From Branchiibius sp. NY16-3462-2 (GTDB taxonomy: Bacteria; Actinomycetota; Actinomycetes; Actinomycetales; Dermatophilaceae), in assembly GCF_001594145.1 (NCBI RefSeq), contig NZ_LVCF01000025.1, positions 1-64,000 on the forward strand: a stretch of 64,000 nucleotides of DNA, given 5' to 3'. The first letter of the stretch is position 1, and every line of letters starts with the position of its first letter. The notes beneath the pieces are model-generated. The model was not told where the DNA came from and ran no database searches. It saw nothing but the letters and a program-made list of their open reading frames with translations. A program made the translations under genes and the position numbers. Shown here piece after piece: positions 1 through 8,154 of the stretch.

Positions 1-375
1 AGTTGCGTCCGCACCACCCCGCCTCCGGCGCCGCAATCGCTGTTCACGCTGAACGTCTACAACGCCTCGAAGGACAAAGGGGTGGCCAAGCGGACGGCCG
101 CGGCGCTGCGGTCCCGGGACTTCTCGGTGGGCGCGGTGAGCAATGACCCGTACGGCGAGCAGATCGACGGCGTCGGCGAGTTGCGCTTCGGGACCGAGGG
201 CGCGGCGTACGCCAAGCAGTACGTTCTTCCGCTCTTCCCCGGCGCGACGTTGCAGCAGGACGGGCGCACGGGCACCTCGGTGGACGTCGTGCTCGGCGAG
301 GAGGCCCCGTCGGTCAGCGACAGTACGCCGACCCCCACCCAGACGTTGCCGGCCGACTGCGCGCAGTACGAGTAG
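1..375 (+). CDS. LytR C-terminal (LytR_C) domain protein, 5' end outside window
   Basis: The reading frame is open from base 1, so the start lies upstream and only the last 124 residues are visible. They hold the motif VYNASKDKGVAKRTAA followed by LRSRDFSVG, which matches the LytR_C fold often found at the C-terminus of LytR-CpsA-Psr-like cell-envelope proteins of actinobacteria. The tail is Thr/Pro-rich (DSTPTPTQ) and ends at a TAG. The N-terminal half, probably a membrane anchor or enzymatic domain, cannot be seen. The family assignment is fairly safe; the exact role is not known. Confidence 0.75.
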   Translation, partial: SCVRTTPPPAPQSLFTLNVYNASKDKGVAKRTAAALRSRDFSVGAVSNDPYGEQIDGVGELRFGTEGAAYAKQYVLPLFPGATLQQDGRTGTSVDVVLGEEAPSVSDSTPTPTQTLPADCAQYE

Positions 376-433
376 GCGCCACTTCGGCTCGGCGTTTTGG
401 GCGTGGCACCGCGGTTCGGGTACCCTCGTCGGC

Positions 434-523
434 GGTGGCGTGTCCGAGCGGCCTAAGGAGAACGCCTCGAAAGCGTTTGTGGGTGAAAGTCCACCGAGGG
501 TTCAAATCCCTCCGCCACCGCCA
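434..523 (+). tRNA. tRNA-Ser (anticodon CGA)
   Basis: The 7-bp acceptor stem GGTGGCG (434-440) pairs with CGCCACC (513-519), and G520 is the discriminator. The anticodon stem AACGC/GCGTT encloses the loop CTCGAAA with anticodon CGA at 468-470. A long variable arm follows, and the T arm is GAGGG-TTCAAAT-CCCTC at 496-512. The long variable arm and anticodon identify a class II serine tRNA. CCA is encoded at 521-523. Confidence 0.95.
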
Positions 524-576
524 ACGAAGAAGGACCGTGCTCCGAGCGCAAGCGAGGGGTGCGGTCCTTCTTCGTT
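523..576 (+). terminator. Hairpin terminator of tRNA-Ser
   Basis: A perfect 15-bp inverted repeat (523-537 and 562-576, arms AACGAAGAAGGACCG and its complement) begins at the tRNA CCA end. Its right arm ends CCTTCTTCGTT, which gives a modest pyrimidine tract. A terminator for the tRNA is the simplest reading. Confidence 0.75.
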
Positions 577-843
577 CATTGGAGTCGGGGATTTAGAAGG
601 AGCGAGGAGCGCAGCGACGAGCGACGGTTCCCTCCGCCACGAGATGCCTCAGGACATCGACGCCGTCTCAGCGACAATCGACGAAACCGGCACGAGTCGT
701 TGCGTCCCCGGCCCGGAACACCTCGACTAGCGACGGAAACGCCACGATGCTCGAGCATCCCCACCAGCGGCGCGGCAGTATTGCCACGTCCGTCGGTCAG
801 CAGCCTCACCGACGTAGAGGTATGTCAAGCAAGGAGGGATGTA
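577..843. other. Gene-free stretch downstream of tRNA-Ser with a tRNA 3' fragment
   Basis: No convincing gene is seen here. The 12-mer TCCCTCCGCCAC of the tRNA-Ser 3' end (507-518) recurs at 629-640, preceded by GGT as in a shortened T arm. This could be a decayed attachment site, or chance. The last bases (829-836) hold the ribosome-binding site of the next gene. Confidence 0.4.
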
Positions 844-1179
844 ATGGCAGGAGCCATCTTCTTCGATAAGGACCGCGCATGGTCGGCGGCGTCCTGGTGT
901 TTCGACTGGGTGCTGGAGGTGATCGCTCGCAATACCGAGGATCCACAACTCGCACATGATCTGCGTTTCATCATCCGAAACAATTTCGGAGGCCTTTTCC
1001 TGGAGCAGCTTCCTTCCGAGCATCGCGAGGAGGTGCTACGAATCATGGATCAGGTACTCGTTCCGTACTCAGAGGCGAACCTACCCTCCGACATGCCGGC
1101 CCGCGAAGGCAACATTAGTTACCTTCAAGAACTGGTAGATCTCTCACGTGCGACCTCCGCTCATGGCGACAGCGCATAA
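844..1179 (+). CDS. Hypothetical protein, possible immunity-type partner
   Basis: I do not recognise this 111-residue protein. The start ATG follows AAGGAGGG at good spacing, so I prefer it to the longer upstream reading. The protein is acidic and probably helical (for example CFDWVLEVIARNTEDPQLAHDL), and has no signal peptide or membrane segment. It lies 47 nt upstream of a SUKH-type immunity-like gene in the same direction, downstream of a tRNA. That context suggests a cytoplasmic immunity-like protein left from a toxin locus, but this is inference from position only. Confidence 0.6.
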   Translation: MAGAIFFDKDRAWSAASWCFDWVLEVIARNTEDPQLAHDLRFIIRNNFGGLFLEQLPSEHREEVLRIMDQVLVPYSEANLPSDMPAREGNISYLQELVDLSRATSAHGDSA

Positions 1180-1226
1180 CGGTCAACCTGAACACTCGGA
1201 AGATGCGCATTGAAAAGGGAGGGCAC

Positions 1227-1616
1227 ATGGCGAACGCCCTGCCGCCAGACGATCTACCTGGTGGCTTCTGGTATCCGCACGGATATATCAGGCTTATCGA
1301 ATGCGGCTTGCTCACCCTGGAGCCATGGCATGTGCTCGACGGGGCACAAGTGCAGGACAAGCGCAGCGGTCTGGCTGAACGGTTCCCGAGCCGCCGGTTG
1401 CTTCCCTTCGCGGCGCGTCAGGATAACGATGACTGCGCATGTTGGGATCTGGATCGCGGCAGCGAAGTGGTCGCGATCGTTCACGACTACGCCTCACCCG
1501 GCTACGAGAACCGCGGCGAGTACGCGACGTTCTACGACTGGCTCCGGCAAGCGGTCGAGGACTTCATCGAGTTCGACCTCGGCTACGACGAAATACTGAA
1601 ACCTCAGTCCGGCTGA
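1227..1616 (+). CDS. SMI1/KNR4 (SUKH) family protein
   Basis: This 129-residue protein has the SUKH-like pattern: an N-terminal LPGGFWYPHGYIRLIECGL segment, a middle AARQDNDDCACWDLD strand, and a C-terminal GEYATFYDWLRQAVEDFIEF helix. SUKH proteins are commonly immunity proteins of polymorphic toxin systems. No toxin gene is present, so this is an orphan here. The start ATG follows AAAAGGGAGGG; a start eight codons upstream lacks a good ribosome-binding site. It converges with a short minus-strand gene, overlapping it by 13 nt. Confidence 0.7.
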   Translation: MANALPPDDLPGGFWYPHGYIRLIECGLLTLEPWHVLDGAQVQDKRSGLAERFPSRRLLPFAARQDNDDCACWDLDRGSEVVAIVHDYASPGYENRGEYATFYDWLRQAVEDFIEFDLGYDEILKPQSG

Positions 1617-1810
1617 ATCTCGCTGGGTAGCGCGGCCCGGACACGCGCCGTACGTTCGCGGCGCATGCGCTCACGCGGGTCACGGTGCAGGGGCATCTGA
1701 GCGGGGCCACCCCAGGCGAGCAGCGTGTATTGCAGCCGCCAGACAAAGCGGTAGCCCAGCGATAATCCCGTCGTCTCGGCAGGAATGGGTGTTGGTCGCG
1801 CCTCGCTCAT
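1604..1810 (-). CDS. Small basic hypothetical protein divergent from ohrR
   Basis: This 68-residue frame starts at an ATG 54 nt from the ohrR start on the opposite strand, so the two share a promoter region holding a palindromic operator. The protein is Arg-rich (RDPRERMRRERTARVRAAL) with an aromatic stretch GYRFVWRLQYTLLAWGG that could be a short amphipathic or membrane segment. It overlaps the end of the SUKH gene by 13 nt. I do not recognise the family. Position beside an operator favours a real gene, but short length keeps confidence moderate. Confidence 0.5.
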   Translation of the reverse strand: MSEARPTPIPAETTGLSLGYRFVWRLQYTLLAWGGPAQMPLHRDPRERMRRERTARVRAALPSEIQPD

Positions 1811-1824
1811 GCCACCCGAGGGTA

Positions 1825-1854
1825 TACCAATTCTTGGTACACCAACTATCGGTA
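1825..1854. promoter_or_regulatory. Tandem MarR/OhrR-type operator
   Basis: A palindrome TACCAA-TTC-TTGGTA lies at 1825-1839 and is followed at once by a degenerate second copy, ACCAACTATCGGTA (1841-1854). With outer bases the first palindrome has 9-bp arms and one mismatch. It sits between the divergent starts at 1810 and 1865, as expected for autoregulation by the adjacent OhrR-type protein. Confidence 0.7.
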
Positions 1855-1864
1855 GACTGACCCC

Positions 1865-2344
1865 GTGTCCGACGACCCCCTCGCCCTGGAGAACCAGGTC
1901 TGCTACGGCCTGGCCCTCGCCGCCCGGGGCATCATCGGTGCCTACCGCCCGGTGCTCGAGCCGCTCGGGTTGACCCATCCGCAGTACCTCGTGATGCTCG
2001 CGCTGTGGGAACGCCACCCGCAGTCCAACCGGCAACTCAGCGACGCGCTGCGCCTGGACCCGGGCACCATCACTCCGCTGATCAAGCGCCTGGAGCGAGA
2101 GGGTTACGTGACCCGGCAACGACAAGCGGGCAACGAGCGCACCCTCGACATCGACCTCACCGAGCGCGGAATCGCCCTACGCGACAGGGCAGTTCACGTG
2201 CCACTGATCATGATCCGGCGCCTCGGACTCAAGCCGGCGGACCTGCCCGCTCTCGCCGACACCCTGCACGGCCTGATCGCCGCCGCCGACAACCCGCTAC
2301 CGCTCACCGACGCAGAACGGGCCGCTCTTACTTCACCTCACTGA
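1865..2344 (+). CDS. ohrR: OhrR-type MarR family transcriptional regulator
   Basis: This 159-residue winged-helix protein begins at a GTG. Cys13 in ENQVCYGLALAARGI aligns with the peroxide-sensing cysteine of OhrR, and YRPVLEPLGLTHPQYLVMLALWE is the family's signature segment. The recognition helix is LDPGTITPLIKRLEREGYV, followed by the wing DIDLTERG. OhrR represses organic hydroperoxide resistance genes until that cysteine is oxidised. The usual target ohr is not next to it. A tandem palindrome directly upstream suggests autoregulation and control of the divergent small gene. Its 3' end overlaps the convergent MFS gene by 17 nt. Confidence 0.85.
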   Translation: MSDDPLALENQVCYGLALAARGIIGAYRPVLEPLGLTHPQYLVMLALWERHPQSNRQLSDALRLDPGTITPLIKRLEREGYVTRQRQAGNERTLDIDLTERGIALRDRAVHVPLIMIRRLGLKPADLPALADTLHGLIAAADNPLPLTDAERAALTSPH

Positions 2345-3782
2345 TCGGCGGCGCGATGTCCTCCAACGACTTCTGCGCGGCGTCCACCGACAGGAACAGC
2401 GCCAGAATCCCACCTATCACCATCAGCGCCGCCCCCAGGTAGTAGCCGGGCGCAATGCCGGTGATGTCCTTGGTCGCGGTCGCGTTGTCGATGAGTTTGC
2501 CGAAGAGCAGCGGACCGCTGATGCCACCGGCCGCCGTGCCGATCGCATAGAAGAACGCGATGCACAGCGCCCGGGTCTCCATCGGGAAGATCTCGCTGGC
2601 CGTCAGGTACGCCGAACTGGCACCGGCCGAGGCGACGAAGAAGGCGACCATGCCGAAGATCGTGAGCGTGACCGCGGTCAGGTTGCCGAGCACGAGCCCG
2701 GCGATGGCCAGGATGACGCCCGAGACGATGTACGTCGCGGAGATCATGATCTTGCGCCCCACCTTGTCGAAGAGCGGGCCGAGGATCAATGCACCGGCGA
2801 AGTTGCTGATCGCGAATGCCGCGAGATACCAACCGGTTTGACCAACGCCGAGGAACGTCTGCAACGTGTCGCCGAAGGTGAAGAAGAACGCGTTGTAGAG
2901 GAATGCCTGCCCGATGAACATGCCCAGACACAGGATCGTGCGCCGCGGGTATTCGGTGAAGACGGTCCGCGCGATCGTCGGCAACCCGATGGTGTGCCGC
3001 TGGCGGATCTTGAGCGTCTCGTCGACCTCCGGCAACGAGACGTCATCCTCCTTCTCCACCCGTTTCTCGATGTCGGCGACGATCTTCTCGGCTTCGTCCT
3101 CCCGGCCGTGGATGAACAGCCACCTGGGCGACTCCGGCACATTGCGCCGCACGAAGAGGACGCCGATCCCGAGGATCGCGCCGAGTGCGAAGCAGAACCG
3201 CCAACCGAACTCCGGGTTGACCAACTGGGGATCCAACAACGGAATGGTCAGCAGCGAACCAGCGGCTGCCCCCACCCAGTAGGACCCGTTGATGGTGATG
3301 TCGATCCGCCCGCGGAAGGCGGCGGGGATGAGCTCGTCGATCGCGGAGTTCACCGCGGCGTACTCCCCGCCGATGCCCAAACCGGTGATGAAGCGGCAGG
3401 CGAAGTACCACGCCGGGTTCATCGACGCGGCGGTGAGCACGGTACCCACCAGGTACACCAGCAACGTGATGATGAAGAGCTTCTTGCGGCCGAAGCGGTC
3501 GGTGAGTTGCCCGAAGAAGAGTGCTCCGATGCACGATCCCGCCACGTACACCGCGCCGGCCAGGCCGATCTGGGAACTGCTCAGTCCGAGCCCGTGGGTT
3601 GAATCCTTCAGGACGTCGGACAGGTTGCCGACGATCGTGACTTCAAGGCCGTCGAGCACCCACACCGTGCCCAGCCCGATGACGATGACCCAATGCCATG
3701 GCGCCCACGGCAACCGGTCCAACCGGGCCGGTATATCGGTGGTGATCGTGCCGAGCTCTTGGTCCCCCTGCGTCTGTGCCAT
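2328..3782 (-). CDS. MFS metabolite:H+ symporter
   Basis: This 484-residue protein has about 12 hydrophobic segments. The MFS motif A, GQLTDRFGRKK (near residue 95), recurs in the second half as GPLFDKVGRK. An early membrane acidic residue in VWVLDGLEVTIVG and the helix GLGIGGEYAAVNSAIDELIP resemble the metabolite/aromatic-acid or sugar symporter groups. A long cytoplasmic loop with paired charges (GREDEAEKIVADIEKRVEKEDD) joins the halves. The substrate cannot be read from sequence. It is transcribed towards ohrR and is not clearly linked to it in an operon. Confidence 0.85.
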   Translation of the reverse strand: MAQTQGDQELGTITTDIPARLDRLPWAPWHWVIVIGLGTVWVLDGLEVTIVGNLSDVLKDSTHGLGLSSSQIGLAGAVYVAGSCIGALFFGQLTDRFGRKKLFIITLLVYLVGTVLTAASMNPAWYFACRFITGLGIGGEYAAVNSAIDELIPAAFRGRIDITINGSYWVGAAAGSLLTIPLLDPQLVNPEFGWRFCFALGAILGIGVLFVRRNVPESPRWLFIHGREDEAEKIVADIEKRVEKEDDVSLPEVDETLKIRQRHTIGLPTIARTVFTEYPRRTILCLGMFIGQAFLYNAFFFTFGDTLQTFLGVGQTGWYLAAFAISNFAGALILGPLFDKVGRKIMISATYIVSGVILAIAGLVLGNLTAVTLTIFGMVAFFVASAGASSAYLTASEIFPMETRALCIAFFYAIGTAAGGISGPLLFGKLIDNATATKDITGIAPGYYLGAALMVIGGILALFLSVDAAQKSLEDIAPPISEVK

Positions 3783-3842
3783 CGCCCCCTTCTACTCCGC
3801 ACACGGGGACTTGGCACCACCCATTGGGTGCCGGCGCACTCG

Positions 3843-4616
3843 TCAGTTGAGTGCGGCGAGATCCGCTTTCAGCTGCGTCATGTTGAAGCCTTCCGGCGAA
3901 CGCCCCTGTCGCAGATACTCTTTCGAGACATAGGCGTAGCTCTCGTCGTTGTACTCCTGCAGGAACGCATCGGTCATCGCCTGCTCCCGACCCCACGTCA
4001 CGATGACGAAGTGACCGGACCGCCGGGCCACCGCCGGGATGTAGTGGCCGCCCTCGATCGGGGATCCGGGCACGACATCCCAGGGCTGATGATCGCGGAA
4101 CTGCTGCATCGCCGACTCCGGGAACCGCACGCCGACCCCGATCGCACCGAAGAGGTACATCGCCAACAGGTGCTCCTGCACATCTCCAGGAGTCAACGCC
4201 AGATAGGCCGCGATCTTGTGCCGATGACCGCTCGCGTCCGCCAGGCCGGTGTGTCGGCGATAGGAAGCGGCAACCGCCATGTCGGTACCCCGGTCGGTGT
4301 CGGGCTGCCCGGGGACGTACCCGGTGATCGCCGAGTAGTTCGTGATCGCTGCCTCGGTACTCACCGCTGCCTCGTGCGATCCGTTCTTGGTCCAGAGCAT
4401 GGTTTCGTGGAGGCCCCCGGCGATGACGCAGTCACCCACGTGGTCGTTGCCCAGCATCTGCCACGGTGCGACTCCGCTGTCGTGGCCGAAGCTCGCCGGC
4501 GGGGTGGGCAACAGCCGTGGCTCGAGATACTTCGTGAGTTTGAAACTGACGGCATCCGGTCGAGCGGGGAGTTTGCCCAGTTTGAACTCGCTGGTCGCGG
4601 TGGATGTCTTGCTCAT
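3843..4616 (-). CDS. Cysteine-peptidase-like protein of unknown function
   Basis: This 257-residue protein carries the segment WQMLGNDHVGDCVIAG, with a candidate nucleophilic Cys, then GGHYIPAVARRSGHFVIVTWG, with two candidate His residues. The spacing resembles papain-like folds. There is no signal peptide, so it is probably cytoplasmic or phage-related in origin. The start at MSKTSTATSE is chosen because GGAGG lies just upstream; a longer frame would begin 20 codons earlier. The family is familiar as a conserved hypothetical protein, but I know no established function and peptidase activity is only inferred. Confidence 0.6.
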   Translation of the reverse strand: MSKTSTATSEFKLGKLPARPDAVSFKLTKYLEPRLLPTPPASFGHDSGVAPWQMLGNDHVGDCVIAGGLHETMLWTKNGSHEAAVSTEAAITNYSAITGYVPGQPDTDRGTDMAVAASYRRHTGLADASGHRHKIAAYLALTPGDVQEHLLAMYLFGAIGVGVRFPESAMQQFRDHQPWDVVPGSPIEGGHYIPAVARRSGHFVIVTWGREQAMTDAFLQEYNDESYAYVSKEYLRQGRSPEGFNMTQLKADLAALN

Positions 4617-4712
4617 GATGGCCTCCTTGGACGTATCTGCATTTATGACGAGATCCGTTGCGGGACAGGAATACACGGGGGCGAAAATCCCAGCGAACTC
4701 CCAGCTAACAGG

Positions 4713-5591
4713 TCAGCCCAGCGCCGAGCGGGCCGCCGCCGTCACCAGCTCGGTGACCGTGTCCAGCAGCCCGGACTGGACCTTCCACCGCTGCCAGTAC
4801 AACGGCACCTCGAGCGTGCGGCCGGGGGTCAGATCGACCAACGAGCCGTCGCCCAAGAGCGAGGAGCAGAAGATCTCCGGGATCATCCCCCAGCCGAGTC
4901 CGAGCAGCACCGCAGACCGATGCTCGGTCGTCGACGGGATGTAGTGTCGTGGCGCGTCGAGGGTTTCGCCGCTATTTGCCCGAAAGTAATTGTGCTGCAG
5001 GTCATCTGACCGATCAAAGGTGACGATCGGGGCGCCCTGCGCGAGATGAGGACGCCCGCTGAGCCAATCATCGACGTACGCCGAGCTGGCCACTGCGCGG
5101 TACCGCATCACTCCCAGCCGGCTACTGCGGCAGCCCACGACGGGACGGCGATCCGCCGTGACGGCAGCCATCACCCGGCCCGCGCGCAACATCGCCGCCT
5201 TGGACTGCTCGTCCTCACGGTGCAGGTCGAGGGTGATCCCGTGTTCGCGCGTCACGCGTTCGAAGGCCGGCAGCAACCAGGTGGCCAGGGAGTCCGCGTT
5301 GACCGAGATGCTGACCGCCCGTACCCCGGCGGCGTCGGCGGCGAGGTCACCCGCAAGATCGTCCTGCAGCACCTGCAACTGACGGGCGTAACGAAGCAGC
5401 CGAGTGCCGGAGGCGGTAGCCCGGGTGGGCAGGGTTCGCTCGATCAGGGTCTGGCCCAGCGCGTTCTCCAAGGCGCGGATGCGTTGGGAGACCGCCGACG
5501 GGGTCACGTTCAGCACCCGTGCGGCGGCATCGAAGCTGCCGTGGTCGACCACTGCGACAAAGGTCTGCACCTGGATGGCGTCGGGCGTCAT
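4713..5591 (-). CDS. lysG: LysR-family regulator LysG/ArgP
   Basis: This 292-residue LysR regulator has an N-terminal helix-turn-helix (VDHGSFDAAARVLNVTPSAVSQRIRALE) typical of the ArgP/LysG branch, followed by the co-inducer domain. It is transcribed away from lysE, 69 nt apart, the classic LysG-LysE arrangement in which LysG activates lysE when lysine or arginine accumulates. The intergenic AT-rich stretch (around 5600-5635) should hold the LysG site and both promoters. Assignment rests on both the motif and the neighbour. Confidence 0.9.
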   Translation of the reverse strand: MTPDAIQVQTFVAVVDHGSFDAAARVLNVTPSAVSQRIRALENALGQTLIERTLPTRATASGTRLLRYARQLQVLQDDLAGDLAADAAGVRAVSISVNADSLATWLLPAFERVTREHGITLDLHREDEQSKAAMLRAGRVMAAVTADRRPVVGCRSSRLGVMRYRAVASSAYVDDWLSGRPHLAQGAPIVTFDRSDDLQHNYFRANSGETLDAPRHYIPSTTEHRSAVLLGLGWGMIPEIFCSSLLGDGSLVDLTPGRTLEVPLYWQRWKVQSGLLDTVTELVTAAARSALG

Positions 5592-5660
5592 GAAGTAAGG
5601 CTAATGTTTCATAAGAATCATTCGCTGGACTTCATATGACGGCGCACGCATGCTCAAGTC

Positions 5661-6275
5661 GTGAGTTTCTTCTTCATCGGCCTGCTGACCGGCCTCAGCC
5701 TGATCGTGGCGATCGGTGCGCAGAACGCGTATGTGCTGCGCCTCGGCTTGAGTGAACCCGCGCGCATCGTGGCGCCGGCGGTCGTGCTCTGCATCGCCTC
5801 CGACGCCGCGCTGATCATCGCCGGCGTCGCGGGTCTGGGTGCGCTCACCTCGCGCGTCCCGTGGCTGCTCACGGTTTTGCAGTGGCTTGGCGTGACCTGG
5901 CTGATCGGCTACGCGGCGCTGTCGGCGAGAAGGTGTCTACACGGCGTACGCTCCTCGGCCAGTCTCGACGCGACCCCGAGTGCCCCGGCCACGCTGCGGA
6001 CTGTCCTGCTGACCACGGCCGCTTTCACCTGGCTGAATCCGCACGTCTACCTCGACACGATGCTGTTGATCGGGTCGCTGGCCAATGCCCATCCGGTCGG
6101 TCGCTGGTGGGTGGCGGCCGGCGCGATCTCGGCCAGCGCGTTGTGGTTCGTGGCCCTCGGCGGTGGCGCGCGGTTGCTCCGCCCGCTCTTCCGGCGTCCG
6201 CTCACGTGGCCGGTCATCGACGGCACCATCGCCGCCACCATGGGCGCCCTCGCTGTGCGACTTGCTATGCACTAA
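5661..6275 (+). CDS. lysE: LysE/ArgO-type basic amino acid exporter
   Basis: This 204-residue membrane protein of about six helices starts at a GTG. The N-terminal MSFFFIGLLTGLSLIVAIGAQNAYVLRLGL, including the GAQNA signature, and WLNPHVYLDTMLLIGS in the middle are diagnostic of LysE. It exports lysine and arginine from the cytoplasm. The divergent lysG supplies the probable regulator. Confidence 0.92.
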   Translation: MSFFFIGLLTGLSLIVAIGAQNAYVLRLGLSEPARIVAPAVVLCIASDAALIIAGVAGLGALTSRVPWLLTVLQWLGVTWLIGYAALSARRCLHGVRSSASLDATPSAPATLRTVLLTTAAFTWLNPHVYLDTMLLIGSLANAHPVGRWWVAAGAISASALWFVALGGGARLLRPLFRRPLTWPVIDGTIAATMGALAVRLAMH

Positions 6276-6327
6276 ACCGAGCCCGCTGATTGCAACGGTC
6301 GCGCTACGGGACCGGCAGACTGGTGTC

Positions 6328-6600
6328 ATGGCTACCCGGATCCCGCAGCGCGAGCTACGCAACAACAACGCCGAGGTGTTGAAGCGTGTCGCTGCTGGTG
6401 AGAGCTTCGTGGTCACCCGCAACGGAGAACCCGTCGCCGATGTCGTGCCCCACGTGGCAACGTCTCGTCCACCACGGTTCCCAGAGACACACACTCTGCT
6501 CTCCGAACCAGACAGTCGGCTTGATCGGGGCAAGTGGCTCGCAGACATTCGCGACGGCGACAACTTCATCGACGACGACCCCTTGAACAGTCGCGCCTGA
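6328..6600 (+). CDS. Phd/YefM-type antitoxin
   Basis: This 90-residue protein has the Phd pattern RIPQRELRNNNAEVLKRVAAGESFVVTRNGEPVADVVP, the dimeric DNA-binding domain of type II antitoxins. The C-terminal part (LDRGKWLADIRDGDNFIDDDPL) would be the toxin-neutralising tail. It is followed directly by a damaged VapC toxin gene, so the antitoxin is now probably functionally orphaned. The start ATG is the one that gives the canonical N-terminus. Confidence 0.88.
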   Translation: MATRIPQRELRNNNAEVLKRVAAGESFVVTRNGEPVADVVPHVATSRPPRFPETHTLLSEPDSRLDRGKWLADIRDGDNFIDDDPLNSRA

Positions 6601-6601
6601 C

Positions 6602-6987
6602 CACGAACTCGCACTCCTGGATACATCGCGTGTCATCGACATCCCCGATGCCATCCCCAGCATCGCCACCCGGGCCGCGATCAGCACGCTGACTAGTGCG
6701 GAACTGGCCTACGGCCAACACCATGCTGACCCGATCATCGCCGGCGCGCGAGAGGCCAGGTATCGGAGCATCCTGACCCAGTTCGACCCAATCCCTACTC
6801 GTCCAACGCCGCCCACCTCTACGGAGCTATCGCGGCGGCCGTCCGTAACGCAACCCGCAACCCGCGACCCCGCCGCATCGACCTGTTGCTTGCGTCAGTA
6901 GCCGCGGACCTGGGTGCCGTACTCGTCACACGGAACCCTGACGATTTCGTCGGAACCGAGCGACTCATCCGCATCGTCGCTATCTAA
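6602..6987 (+). pseudogene. vapC: vapC PIN-domain toxin, frameshifted
   Basis: Reading from 6602 gives LALLDTSRVIDIPDAIPSI and then TSAELAYGQHH. Near 6794-6796 the frame must shift to continue as YSSNAAHLYGAIAAAVRNA, RRIDLLLASVAADLGA and LVTRNPDDFVGTERLIRIVAI before the stop. These are the successive PIN motifs (Asp, Glu, Asp, Asp). A single-base loss at the shift explains it. There is also no ATG, GTG or TTG in frame before the LLDTS motif, so the start is lost too. With two lesions the toxin should be inactive unless this is a sequencing error. Confidence 0.82.
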
Positions 6988-7099
6988 CCGCCCACGACCT
7001 GGTCGGCGCCGATCCGGCGCCTCACCCACGAACGAGGGCCGATCACATCGCGAGACCTACGTTCCACATCGTGGACGATCTGGGGTAACATCCGTCACC

Positions 7100-8122
7100 G
7101 TGTCAGAGATAGATAGCACCTCAAACAATCCGTCGCAGCGCCAGGACCGCAGCGCACTCATCGCCGTCACGATCTTCCCGCTGTTGGTACTCGCCGCAGG
7201 GGCAGCCGGCTATCTCCTTCCCGACACCTTCACCCCGTTCACCGGCCAAGTGCCCTACCTGCTGGGGATAGTGATGCTGTGCATGGGTGTCACGCTCACC
7301 CCGCCGGACTTCGCGCGCATCGCGAAGCGTCCCTGGGTAGTGCTGCTCGGCCTCGTGGCGCATTACGTCATCATGCCGCTCGCCGGATGGGCGATCGCGC
7401 ACGCGCTCGGCCTGAGCCCGGCATTGGCAGTCGGCGTGATCCTGGTCGGCTGCGCACCGAGCGGCACGGCCTCGAACGTCATGACGTACCTGGCGAAGGG
7501 CGACGTCGCCCTGTCGGTCTCCGTGGCCACCTTGTCGACCCTGGTCGCCCCGGTCCTCACCCCGCTACTCACGCTGTGGCTCGCCGGCTCCTACCTGCAC
7601 GTAGCGGCGGGTTCGATGTTCCTCGACATCGTGAAGACCGTGCTGATCCCGGTGATCCTCGGCGTCGTGATCCGTCTGCTCGCCGGGCGCTGGGTCGACC
7701 GCATCTCGGGCGTCTTCCCGTGGATCTCGGTTGCGGCGATCTCACTGATCGTCGCAATCGTGATGGGCCACAGTGCTGCTGCGTTCCGCACCTCTGGCCT
7801 GCTGGTCTTCGTCGCCGTGGTGCTGCACAACGGTTTCGGGCTCTTCCTCGGATACCTGTCCGGCAAAGCGGCCCGGCTCGACCACCGCGCCCGCCGAGCG
7901 CTTGCCTTCGAGGTCGGCATGCAGAACTCCGGGCTCGCCGCATCACTGGCCGCCGGGCACTTCGCCTCGATGCCGGCGGCGGCGCTTCCGCCGGCGATCT
8001 TCTCGGTGTGGCACAACGTCTCCGGCGCCGTCACTGCCGCCTTCTTCCGGCGACGTCCGCTGCCGCAGGCTGAACTCGCCACCGCCGAGCCCGACCGCGA
8101 AGAGGCCACCCTGGCGGGCTGA
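7100..8122 (+). CDS. Bile acid:sodium symporter (BASS) family transporter
   Basis: This 340-residue membrane protein has about nine or ten helices. The GCAPSGTASNVMTYLAKGD segment and the second inverted-repeat element FEVGMQNSGLAASLA are hallmarks of the BASS fold, whose two discontinuous helices bind sodium. Bacterial members import or export organic anions such as pantoate, pyruvate or bile acids; the substrate here is unknown. The GTG start gives a short hydrophilic N-terminus before the first helix. It converges on the guanine deaminase gene with a 32-nt gap, so it is probably a separate unit. Confidence 0.87.
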   Translation: MSEIDSTSNNPSQRQDRSALIAVTIFPLLVLAAGAAGYLLPDTFTPFTGQVPYLLGIVMLCMGVTLTPPDFARIAKRPWVVLLGLVAHYVIMPLAGWAIAHALGLSPALAVGVILVGCAPSGTASNVMTYLAKGDVALSVSVATLSTLVAPVLTPLLTLWLAGSYLHVAAGSMFLDIVKTVLIPVILGVVIRLLAGRWVDRISGVFPWISVAAISLIVAIVMGHSAAAFRTSGLLVFVAVVLHNGFGLFLGYLSGKAARLDHRARRALAFEVGMQNSGLAASLAAGHFASMPAAALPPAIFSVWHNVSGAVTAAFFRRRPLPQAELATAEPDREEATLAG

Positions 8123-8154
8123 GCTGAGGTCGAGCGCGTCCGCTTCAACCGGAC

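Noticed and set aside
2338..2931. Long open frame on the minus strand inside the MFS gene
   Set aside because: It is an alternate frame of the transporter gene, Arg/His-rich and without any recognisable domain. High GC content makes such frames common.
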